In this document: positions 15,760-23,705 of the stretch, piece by piece | How positions within the stretch are numbered: position 1 is the stretch's first letter | Layout of the letters: every line of letters begins with the position of its first letter | Assembly: GCA_016838895.1 (NCBI GenBank) | Contig: JAEKNU010000011.1 | Coordinates: 1 to 64,000, forward strand | Direction: 5' to 3' | From: Chloroflexota bacterium | GTDB taxonomy: Bacteria; Chloroflexota; Anaerolineae; Anaerolineales; Anaerolineaceae | DNA: 64,000 nt | Position numbers and translations under genes: made by a program | Notes under the pieces: model-generated | Told to the model about the DNA's origin: nothing | What the model saw: only the letters and a program-made list of their open reading frames with translations | Databases searched by the model: none

Positions 15760-16692
15760 TCAGGATTTACGCACATTGCGACGAGATAGGTACAGCCACG
15801 TTAAAACACCAACCATTAATATAGTAAAAATCATCGTGGCAACAGCAGCACCCATACCAAAGTCTGGAATACCTACAGGATGTTCCCCTGCGATACCAGT
15901 ACGATAAAAGAAGGTCGCCAATACATCCGTTGAATAAGCAGGATCTCCTCTTTGACTTGCCATAGCAAAAATAACATCAAAAGCATTAAAGTTGTCCACA
16001 AAAGTTAAGATGGATACAATGCCAACAACCGGCATGAGCAGCGGAAACTTTATTTTCCAGAATATTGTCCATGCAGACGCACCATCAACGCGCGCGGCTT
16101 CAATTAAATCGTCTGAAATCCCTAATAATCCTGCCAAAAACATGACGGTCGGCATGCCAACCCATTGCCATGCTGAGGTTAATGAAATTACGATTAGCGC
16201 AGTTTCAGCATCGCCAAGCCAGGGTTTTGCCCAGGCACCAAGATTAATGGCTTTAAGAATCTGATTGATGGCTCCCCAATGTGGGTTTAAAATTAAGGTC
16301 CATAAAAAGCCAACGATTAAAACTGACAAAGTAGCCGGAGCAAAAATAATGGTTCTGAAAAAATTCATTACTTTACCACCCCGGGAAAGTAACACCGCAA
16401 AAAATAATCCCAGCGTGTTTTGAATCAGCATATGAATACCAAAGAATATGAAAGTGTTTTTTAATGCATTGAAAAAACGAAAACTCCAATATTCTTTCGT
16501 AAAAAGATCAATATAATTCTGCAGACCAACAAACTTTTCGGGGGTAAAACCACTACCTGTGTATAAACTCAAACGAATGGAGTTAACTAATGGTCCTGCC
16601 ATGAAAACGGTATAAATGAGCACTGCTGGCAGGAGGAACAGAAACCAGCTCCAATTTCTTTTTAGATTGACTAGGATTGAAGTAGATTTCAT
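15760..16692 (-). CDS. Sugar ABC permease, MalF type (cassette 2)
   Basis: 310 aa, the usual length for MalF/UgpA-type permeases without extra domains. Six membrane segments; EAA loop DDLIEAARVDGASAWTIFWKIKFPLLMP near residues 195-222. SD AGGTAAAG precedes ATG. It follows the interrupted binding-protein gene after a strong intercistronic hairpin. Both cassette 2 permeases are intact even though the binding protein has a premature stop. Confidence 0.92.
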   Translation of the reverse strand: MKSTSILVNLKRNWSWFLFLLPAVLIYTVFMAGPLVNSIRLSLYTGSGFTPEKFVGLQNYIDLFTKEYWSFRFFNALKNTFIFFGIHMLIQNTLGLFFAVLLSRGGKVMNFFRTIIFAPATLSVLIVGFLWTLILNPHWGAINQILKAINLGAWAKPWLGDAETALIVISLTSAWQWVGMPTVMFLAGLLGISDDLIEAARVDGASAWTIFWKIKFPLLMPVVGIVSILTFVDNFNAFDVIFAMASQRGDPAYSTDVLATFFYRTGIAGEHPVGIPDFGMGAAVATMIFTILMVGVLTWLYLSRRNVRKS

Positions 16693-16714
16693 TAACTTTA
16701 CCTAACTGGAAAGG

Positions 16715-16742
16715 ATGTGGCAGAGGTTCCCCTCTGCCACAT
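16715..16742 (-). other. Intercistronic hairpin between binding protein 2 and permease
   Basis: Perfect 12-bp stem ATGTGGCAGAGG/CCTCTGCCACAT with a 4-nt loop, 14 nt after the full-length stop codon at 16757. Same position and role as the hairpin of cassette 1, but unrelated sequence. Confidence 0.75.
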
Positions 16743-16756
16743 AGATAAGAAAATTC

Positions 16757-18115
16757 TTATTTACTGCAATTTTGAGCAGGTTCGTACCAGGTCACCAAAG
16801 CAGCTTGCCAGCTATCCGCAGCTTCTTGCGCCGTCAGGTCGCCATTCAACATTGGTGAAAGAACAGCATCTAATGCGGAATAACCATTAGTTTCGCCTGA
16901 AGGCGCAACCATCATGGTTTCCCAGGTAAATCGGATATCAGTACCATCAGCAGAGGCATTGTTTGCCAGGAATTGTGCTGCGACAGGATTTGATAATTAG
17001 GGAACATTTTTGCTAACAGGGAAAAAGCCAGGAACATTGTTCCCAAATACCTCGCCAAATTTTTCTGTTAATAGCCAGCTCAGGAAAACCTGGGCAGCTT
17101 CGGGGTTTTCTGTGGCAGGATTCATACCGATAGCGGCGTCCATATGGAATGTTACATTCTGTGCTTTTCCTTCAGCAGGTGGTACAGCAAAAACACTCCA
17201 TGCAAATTCTGGTTCATCTGCTTCAAATGCACCAATACTCCATGAACCGTCAAAATACATGGCGGCCAATCCCTGAGTAAATAATTGTTGTCCATCATAG
17301 TAGCTGACGGCAGAGAAACCATCCGGTAAATAGGGTGCCAAATCAAGCACCTGTTGGAAGGCCGCGACCATATTCGCGTCATTTACACAGCGGGTACCAT
17401 TCTGATATGCCATTCTTCCATCATACCCACCAATATTATTAGGGACCAATGCCTGGAAGACAACTTCATTAATATCCCAGACATCTTTGGTGCCATTGGC
17501 AAAGGGCATTAAACCAGCATTTTTTATAGTCTCGGCGGCTGCCATCAATTCTTCCCAGGTAGCAGGAACTTCGATACCATTGGCTTCAAAAAGATCCATA
17601 TTGTAATAAATGCCGTGTGAAACGGCTGCAATCGGTACTGCGAACTTATCACCGGCTGTATTCATCCAGGGACCATTATTCTCATCCGTGACAGCATCGG
17701 ATAAACCAGGCAAATCATTTAACTTTGCCAAATAGCCACTCTCATACAGTTCCACACCCGTAGCAAATGAACGGGCATAAAACAAATCCGGCCCTGTACC
17801 AGTCTCTAATTGAGTACGCAACGCAGCATTATAATCAGGTGGATTTGTTGGATCAAAATTTACTGTGATGTTTGGATATTCCGCGTTGAAAGCAGCAATA
17901 ATCAAATTCCATTCATCCACATCATCTACACGCCAGGAACCTAAAGTTAAAACGACTTCTTCTGTTCCCTCAGCTGCAGGAGCTTCTTCGGCTGCTGGTG
18001 CTTCAGCAGCAGGCGCTTCTTCAACTGCGGGTGCTTCTGTCGGGGTGGCAGCACCACCACAAGAAGCCAGTAAAAAGCTTAACATGACCAAAATTGATAC
18101 CAGTTTTGTACGCAT
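16757..18115 (-). pseudogene. Sugar-binding lipoprotein (cassette 2) with in-frame TAA
   Basis: The lipoprotein signal MRTKLVSILVMLSFLLASCG, APAAE-type linker and family-1 binding fold are intact (VVLTLGSWRVDDVDEWNLII, DLFYARSFATGVELYESGYL, MYFDGSWSIGAFEADEP). Codon 373 is TAA (16997-16999). The same frame then continues for 79 sense codons (LSNPVAAQFLANN..., SPMLNGDLTAQEAADSWQAAL) to a second TAA at 16757. The full frame is 452 codons plus stop, matching the 451-aa cassette 1 protein. The missing part is the C-terminal helical end of the second lobe. A single substitution (for example from CAA, AAA or TCA) explains it. It may be a recent null allele, a still partly functional shorter protein, a read-through site or a sequencing error. 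Upstream leader B is conserved. Confidence 0.85.
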
Positions 18116-18400
18116 TAGAAATTTCTCCTTCTCTCTTCATCTACTTATGTTGAAGACAGTGAGCTGATCGATGCTGGTCATGCGTACCGCAGGCAAATCC
18201 AGTTGCTTCATACAAACTGCATCTTGCAGAGCTCATCATAATCACGCGTGACCATATCAGGCATATACTGTCCCGTCAGAACAATTTCATTACGCTATTA
18301 CTTCGGAATTTTTTGATTTTCCTTTACCAGTCACCTCTCTTGCCATAGATTTGTATGCGCTTTAAACACTTTTGATGCAACGCCAGTCCGGCGTGGTATG
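18116..18400 (-). promoter_or_regulatory. Conserved leader B before binding protein 2
   Basis: Homologue of leader A. Block I is 18281-18400 (hairpin CGCC/GGCG with a changed loop; minus-strand ATGGCA, GAGAGGTGAC, GGTAAAGG). Block II is 18184-18230 (minus-strand AGATGCAGTT, TATGAAGC, AACTGGAT, CAGTT/AACTG pairing). The 5' edge lies about 30 nt after the stop of the SIS gene, leaving little room for a promoter. This suggests an intercistronic RNA element inside a longer transcript. Confidence 0.6.
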
Positions 18401-18430
18401 TACCTCATTGTTTTCTATCATCTGTTTATC

Positions 18431-19174
18431 CTATAAATGCGGGTTGAACGCACGCATTTTCTGAACCAGGCGCTCGTTATGTGCTGCAGCACCTTCAAAA
18501 TTCAAACTCTGGTAAATTGGCAAGGGTTTTACAAGCGATACAAGCTTGCTGGTACATTCTGCCACCAGACACTGCCAGATAAACTCATTTATCAAGGTTG
18601 AACTGGGGCAAACCTTTCCGGAATCCTGCGGCAAGTTCAATACCGCGTCTCCTTTCTGGCTGCCGTTATCCAATATAAAATCGGCGCTATCCACCAACTT
18701 TGCGGATGACTGCCCCCGCCGATTTGCCGATGCATAGGCAAAAGCACATATAGCCACAATTAAGGCACCCCTTTCTTTTGCCAGCCTGGCAATTTCTACC
18801 GGAACAGCGTTGACACCGCTGTTAGATACAACAAAGAGCATATCGCCTGTTTGCACCTCATAACGCGCCAATACTTGCGCAGCGATACCGGGTGTCTTTT
18901 CCAAAAGGCTGGAAAGCTGAGAATTTTCATGCACCATTAAGTTGGTTACCAAAATCGGCACCACATTTGCCAATCCACCACCGCGCAGTTGCGCACTTTG
19001 CGACAGTAAAGCCGAATGCCCGGATCCAAACAAATAGATCTTATGTCCACTTCGAATAGTCTGCACCATTTGATCCGACACGGCACAAATCGCTGCTTCC
19101 TGATGAACAACCAGACTTTTCATCAATGCTTTTATAATTTGGTGGTATTTTCCAGCAGCCAATAACATGCTCAA
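18431..19174 (-). CDS. SIS-domain phosphosugar-binding protein, UPF0309-like
   Basis: 247 aa. One SIS domain, with YLFGSGHSALLSQSAQLRGGGL near residues 48-69 and FVVSNSGVNAVPVEIARLAKERG near 114-136 forming the phosphosugar pocket. The C-terminal part (STLINEFIWQCLVAE, PIYQSLNFEGAAAHNERL) matches the UPF0309/MurQ-like group. Function is probably an isomerase, deaminase or etherase step on amino-sugar phosphates. The TTG at 19174 sits 5 nt after GAGG; ATG 19168 is a less well spaced alternative. It is 18 nt downstream of the ROK repressor, so they are cotranscribed. Confidence 0.85.
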   Translation of the reverse strand: MSMLLAAGKYHQIIKALMKSLVVHQEAAICAVSDQMVQTIRSGHKIYLFGSGHSALLSQSAQLRGGGLANVVPILVTNLMVHENSQLSSLLEKTPGIAAQVLARYEVQTGDMLFVVSNSGVNAVPVEIARLAKERGALIVAICAFAYASANRRGQSSAKLVDSADFILDNGSQKGDAVLNLPQDSGKVCPSSTLINEFIWQCLVAECTSKLVSLVKPLPIYQSLNFEGAAAHNERLVQKMRAFNPHL

Positions 19175-19192
19175 ATCTTCCTCTATAAATCG

Positions 19193-20374
19193 CTATACAA
19201 TGCCAAGTTCTTTGGCCATCAACATGGCCGCGGCACCCAGGGCAATGGCTTCCGTTTCCAGATTAGCCTCTTCAATGCGTAACCCGTCTAACTGTGCGGG
19301 TAAAACACGGGCTTTGACCGTTTTGCGAATCACATCCAGAAATTGTTCTCCAAAACGTGAAACACTGCCGCTGATCAGAAAACGATTTATATTCATCGAA
19401 CCAATCATATGGGCAATCACCACCCCTAAATAGTGAGCAGCGCGATGCACAATTTCAATCACAGCAGGATCGCCATTGTTATAAATCTGAATAACATCAT
19501 CCGTTGAGAGTTTATTAATGTCTGCCACCTGATTCAATGGTGAATTCGGATTCATAGCCGCATATTTTTTGCATTGTTTCACAATCGCACGACTGCTGGA
19601 TACGGTTTCAAGACAACCACAATGACCACAGCGACAAAGATCTCCTTCATCCTTTACAACAACATGACCAATCGCACCCGCATGGCTGCCATCGCCATAA
19701 TAAATATGATGATCCACCACAATCCCGGCACCGATACCTCGGCCGACTTTCATGACAATCAAATTGCTGTCATCTTTTGGGTCACCAAAAGTGTATTCAC
19801 CCAGTGCAGCCACCTGGCTGTCGTTCGAGATCAAAACCGGTACTTGATAGCGATCCTTCAGGAGCTGCTGCAGCGGAAACTGTCTCCAATCCAGATTGAC
19901 AGCTTCAATAACAATCCCATTTTGAGTATCAATAAAGCCTGGCGTACCTACCCCAATACCCATCACCGGCCGCGTGGCATGTTTCATAAGTTGATCAATT
20001 AATTGGAAAATCAATGCTTTCGCAGCTTCACCATCAGAATCATGAATGGGAACACATTCCCAATGTTCGATTTCACCACGCAGATTGATCAATCCGCCAC
20101 GGAACTCATCATTGGCCAGATCGATGCCGATAATGCTGCGCCAATCTTTTACCACGCGGATAATCATCGGCGGCGTACCGCCTGCGGATGGTCCATAGCC
20201 TAATTCTTCAACCAGCCCATCTTCAATCAGATTATTAACAACTTCGGATACAGTTGTACGAGTAAGCCGTGTAATTCTGGCGATATCCGCCCGGCTGATT
20301 TCCACATGGTCGTAAATTGTTTTCAGCACCAATTCACTGTTATGGCGCTTTAAATATTCTCGAGTGGCTTTCAT
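19193..20374 (-). CDS. ROK-family transcriptional repressor (NagC/XylR type)
   Basis: 393 aa from ATG 20374, with AGCAGG 8 nt upstream; a GTG at 20383 overlaps the SD. N-terminal winged helix (residues 8-70: LVLKTIYDHVEISRADIARITRLTRTTVSEVVNNLIEDGLVEELG) binds DNA. The C-terminal ROK fold has ATP/sugar motifs (GIDLANDEFRGGLINL, GIGVGTPGF, GRGIGAGIV) and the zinc signature CRCGHCGCLE near 245. ROK repressors sense amino sugars or sugar phosphates. Two promoters in this locus carry the same palindrome over the -35 box (20464-20482, 23240-23258), one of them driving this gene, so autoregulation and control of the kinase-nagA operon are inferred. Confidence 0.93.
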   Translation of the reverse strand: MKATREYLKRHNSELVLKTIYDHVEISRADIARITRLTRTTVSEVVNNLIEDGLVEELGYGPSAGGTPPMIIRVVKDWRSIIGIDLANDEFRGGLINLRGEIEHWECVPIHDSDGEAAKALIFQLIDQLMKHATRPVMGIGVGTPGFIDTQNGIVIEAVNLDWRQFPLQQLLKDRYQVPVLISNDSQVAALGEYTFGDPKDDSNLIVMKVGRGIGAGIVVDHHIYYGDGSHAGAIGHVVVKDEGDLCRCGHCGCLETVSSSRAIVKQCKKYAAMNPNSPLNQVADINKLSTDDVIQIYNNGDPAVIEIVHRAAHYLGVVIAHMIGSMNINRFLISGSVSRFGEQFLDVIRKTVKARVLPAQLDGLRIEEANLETEAIALGAAAMLMAKELGIV

Positions 20375-20414
20375 GATGATCACCTGCTAAATTGTTATGA
20401 TAATTGGAATTGAT

Positions 20415-20437
20415 TTGTAAGTTTACTGGACTAACAA
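20415..20437. promoter_or_regulatory. Possible ROK operator downstream of -10
   Basis: Inverted repeat TTGTAAGT/ACTAACAA with a 7-nt spacer. Same half-site as the operator at 20464-20482; located just downstream of the -10 box of the ROK gene promoter, a good position for repression. Confidence 0.6.
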
Positions 20438-20441
20438 TAAA

Positions 20442-20470
20442 ATTGTAGCAATTTCAGAATAGTTTGTCAA
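20442..20470 (-). promoter_or_regulatory. Sigma-70 promoter of the ROK repressor gene
   Basis: Minus strand: -35 TTGACA (20470-20465), 17-nt spacer, -10 TACAAT (20447-20442). About 65 nt before the ATG. The -35 hexamer is embedded in the operator 20464-20482. Confidence 0.8.
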
Positions 20471-20482
20471 GTAGACTTACAA
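20464..20482. promoter_or_regulatory. ROK operator over -35
   Basis: TTGTCAAGTAGACTTACAA, an imperfect 19-bp palindrome, 15 of 19 identical to the site at 23240-23258. It covers the -35 box of the ROK gene. Confidence 0.7.
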
Positions 20483-20492
20483 TCTCCTTTAC

Positions 20493-21629
20493 TTACTTTT
20501 TCTGTTGTCCGGCGATAAATACGGCTTGCACTTCTAATGCGTCGGATAAAATCGTGATATCAGCATCCATACCGACCTGCAGTTTTCCTTTGCGATGACC
20601 CTCGCCAATAATCCGTGCCGGCGTAGCAGTTAACATTTCCAGAATGTCTTCCAGAGCTATACCCTGCCCTGCCAGATTTCGCAGTGCTTTATCTTGAGTA
20701 AGCACACTGCCTGCCAAGGTTCCGTCTGCCAGGCGCGCTTCCTCATCCTTCATGAACACATCCTGGCCCCCTAACTGATACGTCCCGGCTTCCAAACCAG
20801 CCGCAGACATGGCATCCGTCACCAATGCGATCTGTTGCGAGCCTTTGGCGGCCAGGGTCACCTTGATCACTGCCGGATGCACATGCACCAGATCAGCAAT
20901 CAATTCTACGGTCACGCGTTCATCTTCCAGAAGAGCCCCCACAACGCCGGGTTCACGGTGATGTAAAGGCGTCATCGCATTATACATATGGGTGGCATGG
21001 CGTATCCCCCAGTCAAAACTATCCTTGGCCTGTTGATAAGTTGCCTTGGTATGCCCGATCACCGGTACGATACCTTTTTTGGATAGATAACGGATTAGTG
21101 CTTCGGCACCTTCCCGTTCCGGCGCCAGGGTAATGGTCTTGACTAAAGATATATTTGAACCGCACATGGCATCAAACGATTCCACGGAGGGTAACTGGAT
21201 CTGGTTTTCAATCTGGGCGCCTTTGGCTGCCGGATTGATAAACGGGCCTTCCAGATGTACCCCCAGACAACGTGCACCAGGCTGCTCCATATGCATACAT
21301 TGATTTACTTCCTCCAGGCTGCGGTTCACCGACGTCGAGGTTGCCGTCATCGTGGTAGGCAAAAAGGATGTTGTGCCGTGCTGCATCAAAAACGCCGACA
21401 TGGTATTCAGCCCTGCAACGTCCCCATCCATCGTGTCATGACCAAAAGCACCATGGATGTGCATATCCACAAAACCCGGCGAACATATGGCATTTGAAAA
21501 ATCAATGGCATCCGCAGTTAGCTTGGAATTAGGGATCATTTCCGCAATTTTGCCATCGGTAACTCGGATTAAACAATTTTCAAGCCATTCCCCATTGGCG
21601 TATACTTTTCCACAAAACATTGTTTTCAT
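20493..21629 (-). CDS. nagA: N-acetylglucosamine-6-phosphate deacetylase
   Basis: 378 aa. Amidohydrolase TIM barrel: metal-entry motif GFVDMHIHGAFGHDTMDG near residue 53, HLEGPFINPAAKGAQ near 124 (catalytic metal ligand Glu), GHTKATYQQA near 190, THMYNAMTPLHHREPGVVG near 213 and VTDAMSAAG near 270 with catalytic Asp. It converts GlcNAc-6-P to GlcN-6-P plus acetate, feeding the SIS-type deaminase. It starts 11 nt after the ROK kinase gene, with SD AAAGGAG, so the two form one operon from the promoter at 23218-23246. Confidence 0.96.
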   Translation of the reverse strand: MKTMFCGKVYANGEWLENCLIRVTDGKIAEMIPNSKLTADAIDFSNAICSPGFVDMHIHGAFGHDTMDGDVAGLNTMSAFLMQHGTTSFLPTTMTATSTSVNRSLEEVNQCMHMEQPGARCLGVHLEGPFINPAAKGAQIENQIQLPSVESFDAMCGSNISLVKTITLAPEREGAEALIRYLSKKGIVPVIGHTKATYQQAKDSFDWGIRHATHMYNAMTPLHHREPGVVGALLEDERVTVELIADLVHVHPAVIKVTLAAKGSQQIALVTDAMSAAGLEAGTYQLGGQDVFMKDEEARLADGTLAGSVLTQDKALRNLAGQGIALEDILEMLTATPARIIGEGHRKGKLQVGMDADITILSDALEVQAVFIAGQQKK

Positions 21630-21640
21630 TGTAAGCTCCT

Positions 21641-23050
21641 TTATCCGATCTCCGGCAGGCTGGCTGCCGCAATGGATTGCCCCACCCGGCGGCTTTTCTC
21701 GTCGGGGAGTCGTACATTAATTTGGCGGGCTGTTTCAGGAAATTCATTCAGCAACACCTCATTGGCTTGATCCAGAATAATCTGGCCGCCTAGCCCTGAG
21801 GTAACCCTGCCAAGCAGCAGCACCTCATCAATATCATAAAACATCGCATAATAAGGCAAAGCATAACCCAGATAGATACCAATTGTCTGGTATATTTTCC
21901 TGGCGCGTTGATCATCCTTTGCCATTAATGACTGTACCACTTTTAACTTTTCGGCGGGTGAATCGATCTCATTTAATGGGATACCCGCAGCCGGACAAAG
22001 TTTAATTACTGAGTCCTGTGAAAAATATTTCACACCGCAGCCACGGTCCCCTGACCATTCATCCTGCATCGCATCGGGGTTCAAATCAAACGGAGCAAAC
22101 GCCAGTTCATTTAACCAGCCGGTAATATTGCCATCCGCATTGACATAGCCAGCCGCCTGGCTGGTCCCCATAGCAATGCCCAACACCCGATTAGTATTCA
22201 AGGACATGGCACCCGCCAAGGCAGCTACATCACCATCATTGCGAATCTCAAAGGGGATGTTTTCACCAAATTCGTGAATTAACTCATAAAACAAGTGCTT
22301 TACTTTTTCATCAAATACGTTTTCAGGGATTTTGATAAACAGCGAAGCCACCTTTACTTCATTATCGACATAGATCCCTGCGGCGCTGATCCCGATGGCC
22401 TCCACCTGCGGTAAATGAGAAGCAGCAGTTTGTAAAGCATGCCGAATGCACTCGGCGTGATAAGCCGGGTCAGTCTGCAATTTGGGATGCCAGGTAATTT
22501 CCTCACTAAACACCGCCTCTCCATTACTGACCGCGGAGAATTTGTAATCCGAGCCGCCCAGGTCAATGCCAATACGATGCCCATTCAGATTACGCCCTGC
22601 CGGTGTGGCAGTCTGCTTTTCCAATGGTCGATCAGCATAATCCGCGCGGTTTTCTACCAAGAGCGACTTGCCATATACCCGTTTCATGAAATACCAATCA
22701 AATGATCGTTCACCTGTTTCGTTGTATCGTTCTGCGATTTGCTCCCCAAGCGGTGCGCATCCGCTGAGAATAATTTTCCAACCACCGCGCAGCCAGAGCA
22801 TGGCTTTTACCAATCTTTCAATAATCACGAGATTATCCACAAAGTGTTCTGATTCCGGAGAAAACACGGCTAAATCAAATGTTGCTATTTGTTGGTTTTC
22901 ACGTTCAACGGCTATCGAAAATGGAATGGCACAACCGGAATCATCAACTGTTTTCCGGAATGATTGATAAGCAAGAATCATGGGTTGAAAATCCGGATCT
23001 AAAACCGGACGAAATTGAATGGGAATCGACGATAAAGCACTACACAACAC
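21641..23050 (-). CDS. ROK-type sugar kinase with N-terminal extension
   Basis: About 469 aa from GTG 23050 (TTG 23047 is equally possible; AGGTAGG lies just upstream; no ATG is available). The kinase core begins near residue 155: HRIGIDLGGSDYKFSAV (phosphate-1), AIGISAAG, IRNDGDVAALAGAM (catalytic Asp) and GIAMGTSQAAGYV. The usual CxCGxxGCxE zinc site is absent; DRGCGVKYFSQ stands near that region. The first ~150 residues resemble no domain I recognise and contain FDLAVFSPESEHF and ERLVKAMLWLRGGWKIILSG. Product is probably a GlcNAc or related hexose kinase supplying substrate to NagA. Confidence 0.8.
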   Translation of the reverse strand: MLCSALSSIPIQFRPVLDPDFQPMILAYQSFRKTVDDSGCAIPFSIAVERENQQIATFDLAVFSPESEHFVDNLVIIERLVKAMLWLRGGWKIILSGCAPLGEQIAERYNETGERSFDWYFMKRVYGKSLLVENRADYADRPLEKQTATPAGRNLNGHRIGIDLGGSDYKFSAVSNGEAVFSEEITWHPKLQTDPAYHAECIRHALQTAASHLPQVEAIGISAAGIYVDNEVKVASLFIKIPENVFDEKVKHLFYELIHEFGENIPFEIRNDGDVAALAGAMSLNTNRVLGIAMGTSQAAGYVNADGNITGWLNELAFAPFDLNPDAMQDEWSGDRGCGVKYFSQDSVIKLCPAAGIPLNEIDSPAEKLKVVQSLMAKDDQRARKIYQTIGIYLGYALPYYAMFYDIDEVLLLGRVTSGLGGQIILDQANEVLLNEFPETARQINVRLPDEKSRRVGQSIAAASLPEIG

Positions 23051-23075
23051 ACACCTACCTGAGCAATGGATATTT

Positions 23076-23111
23076 CATAACAACCACAGTCATAGGGCTG
23101 TGGTTGTTATG
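23076..23111 (-). promoter_or_regulatory. 14-bp perfect inverted repeat in the leader of the kinase-nagA operon
   Basis: CATAACAACCACAG (23076-23089) pairs with CTGTGGTTGTTATG (23098-23111). It sits between the promoter and the ribosome binding site, about 25 nt before the start codon. No T-tract follows, so a translational or stability hairpin, or a second operator, fits better than a terminator. Confidence 0.65.
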
Positions 23112-23217
23112 AATTGGGAAAAAAATGAAACAGTAAGGGTTGATCTCAAACAAGGAGAGTGAGACGAAAATAGACAAACCATCAAACTGGGTTATTGTTC
23201 ATTGACCTTACAAAGTT

Positions 23218-23246
23218 AGTATACATAAATCGCAAATGATTGTCAA
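23218..23246 (-). promoter_or_regulatory. Sigma-70 promoter of the kinase-nagA operon
   Basis: Minus strand: consensus -35 TTGACA (23246-23241), 17-nt spacer, -10 TATACT (23223-23218). The leader is about 165 nt. Confidence 0.85.
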
Positions 23247-23258
23247 GTTAATTTACAA
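23240..23258. promoter_or_regulatory. ROK operator over -35 of the kinase-nagA promoter
   Basis: TTGTCAAGTTAATTTACAA. Same register relative to the -35 box as the site at the ROK gene promoter, so both promoters should respond to the same repressor. Confidence 0.7.
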
Positions 23259-23319
23259 AGTCATTATAAATTAATTACCAAGGGCTGCCACTAGGGCCGA
23301 CCAGCACAAAATATTCGTA

Positions 23320-23350
23320 GGGGAAGGGTTTACCCCTTCCCGAAATAATA
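23320..23350. repeat. Palindromic intergenic repeat, GTAGGGG type
   Basis: GGGAAGGG/CCCTTCCC stem with a 5-nt loop, flanked by TTCG and CGAA. From memory it resembles short palindromic repeats widespread in Chloroflexota and Cyanobacteria. It lies in a 655-bp region without genes. Confidence 0.55.
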
Positions 23351-23462
23351 CATAAGACCTCACAGGTTTTGAAAACAAAAACCTATAACCCTTCGATAAA
23401 TTAGGCAATAGACCTGATTCAGAGCCTGTTTATTTTCTACACGAAACCCTATCTATATTATC

Positions 23463-23530
23463 GTAAGGGTAAAGCATTCTTACCAATGCAATTACATATA
23501 AACATGCTGATCGGAATGCTTTACCCTTAC
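23463..23530. repeat. Perfect 17-bp inverted repeat with 34-bp spacer
   Basis: GTAAGGGTAAAGCATTC at 23463-23479 and its exact reverse complement at 23514-23530. No ORF lies between the arms. It could be a miniature mobile or REP-like element, or a bidirectional regulatory structure. The remaining 23540-23650 holds nothing recognisable. Confidence 0.7.
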
Positions 23531-23650
23531 ACGTCTCATCTAAAAAAATATGTGCTACACTTTCATCCAATTGTGTGAACCGTCGGGGATCGCTGCACTA
23601 TTTCCAAAAATGAAATCTACCTCACCGCTCACCGCCGACCTACATTAGAA

Positions 23651-23685
23651 AACAAAAAAGGTGCCTGATTTTCGTCAGACACCTT
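23651..23685 (-). terminator. Terminator of the transketolase gene
   Basis: Stem AAGGTG-C-CTGA/TCAG-A-CACCTT (10 pairs, one mismatch) at 23658-23685, followed on the minus strand by a run of T. Confidence 0.85.
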
Positions 23686-23705
23686 CCAATTCCTCTAAAA
23701 CACTT

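Noticed and set aside
16997-16999. Stop-codon recoding as a genome-wide feature
   Set aside because: Only one gene shows an internal stop, TAA is used as a normal terminator elsewhere in the window, and no special context follows it.
23112-23650. A gene in the 655-bp gap before transketolase
   Set aside because: Frames are short and without SD; the space is explained by a promoter, an operator and palindromic repeats.
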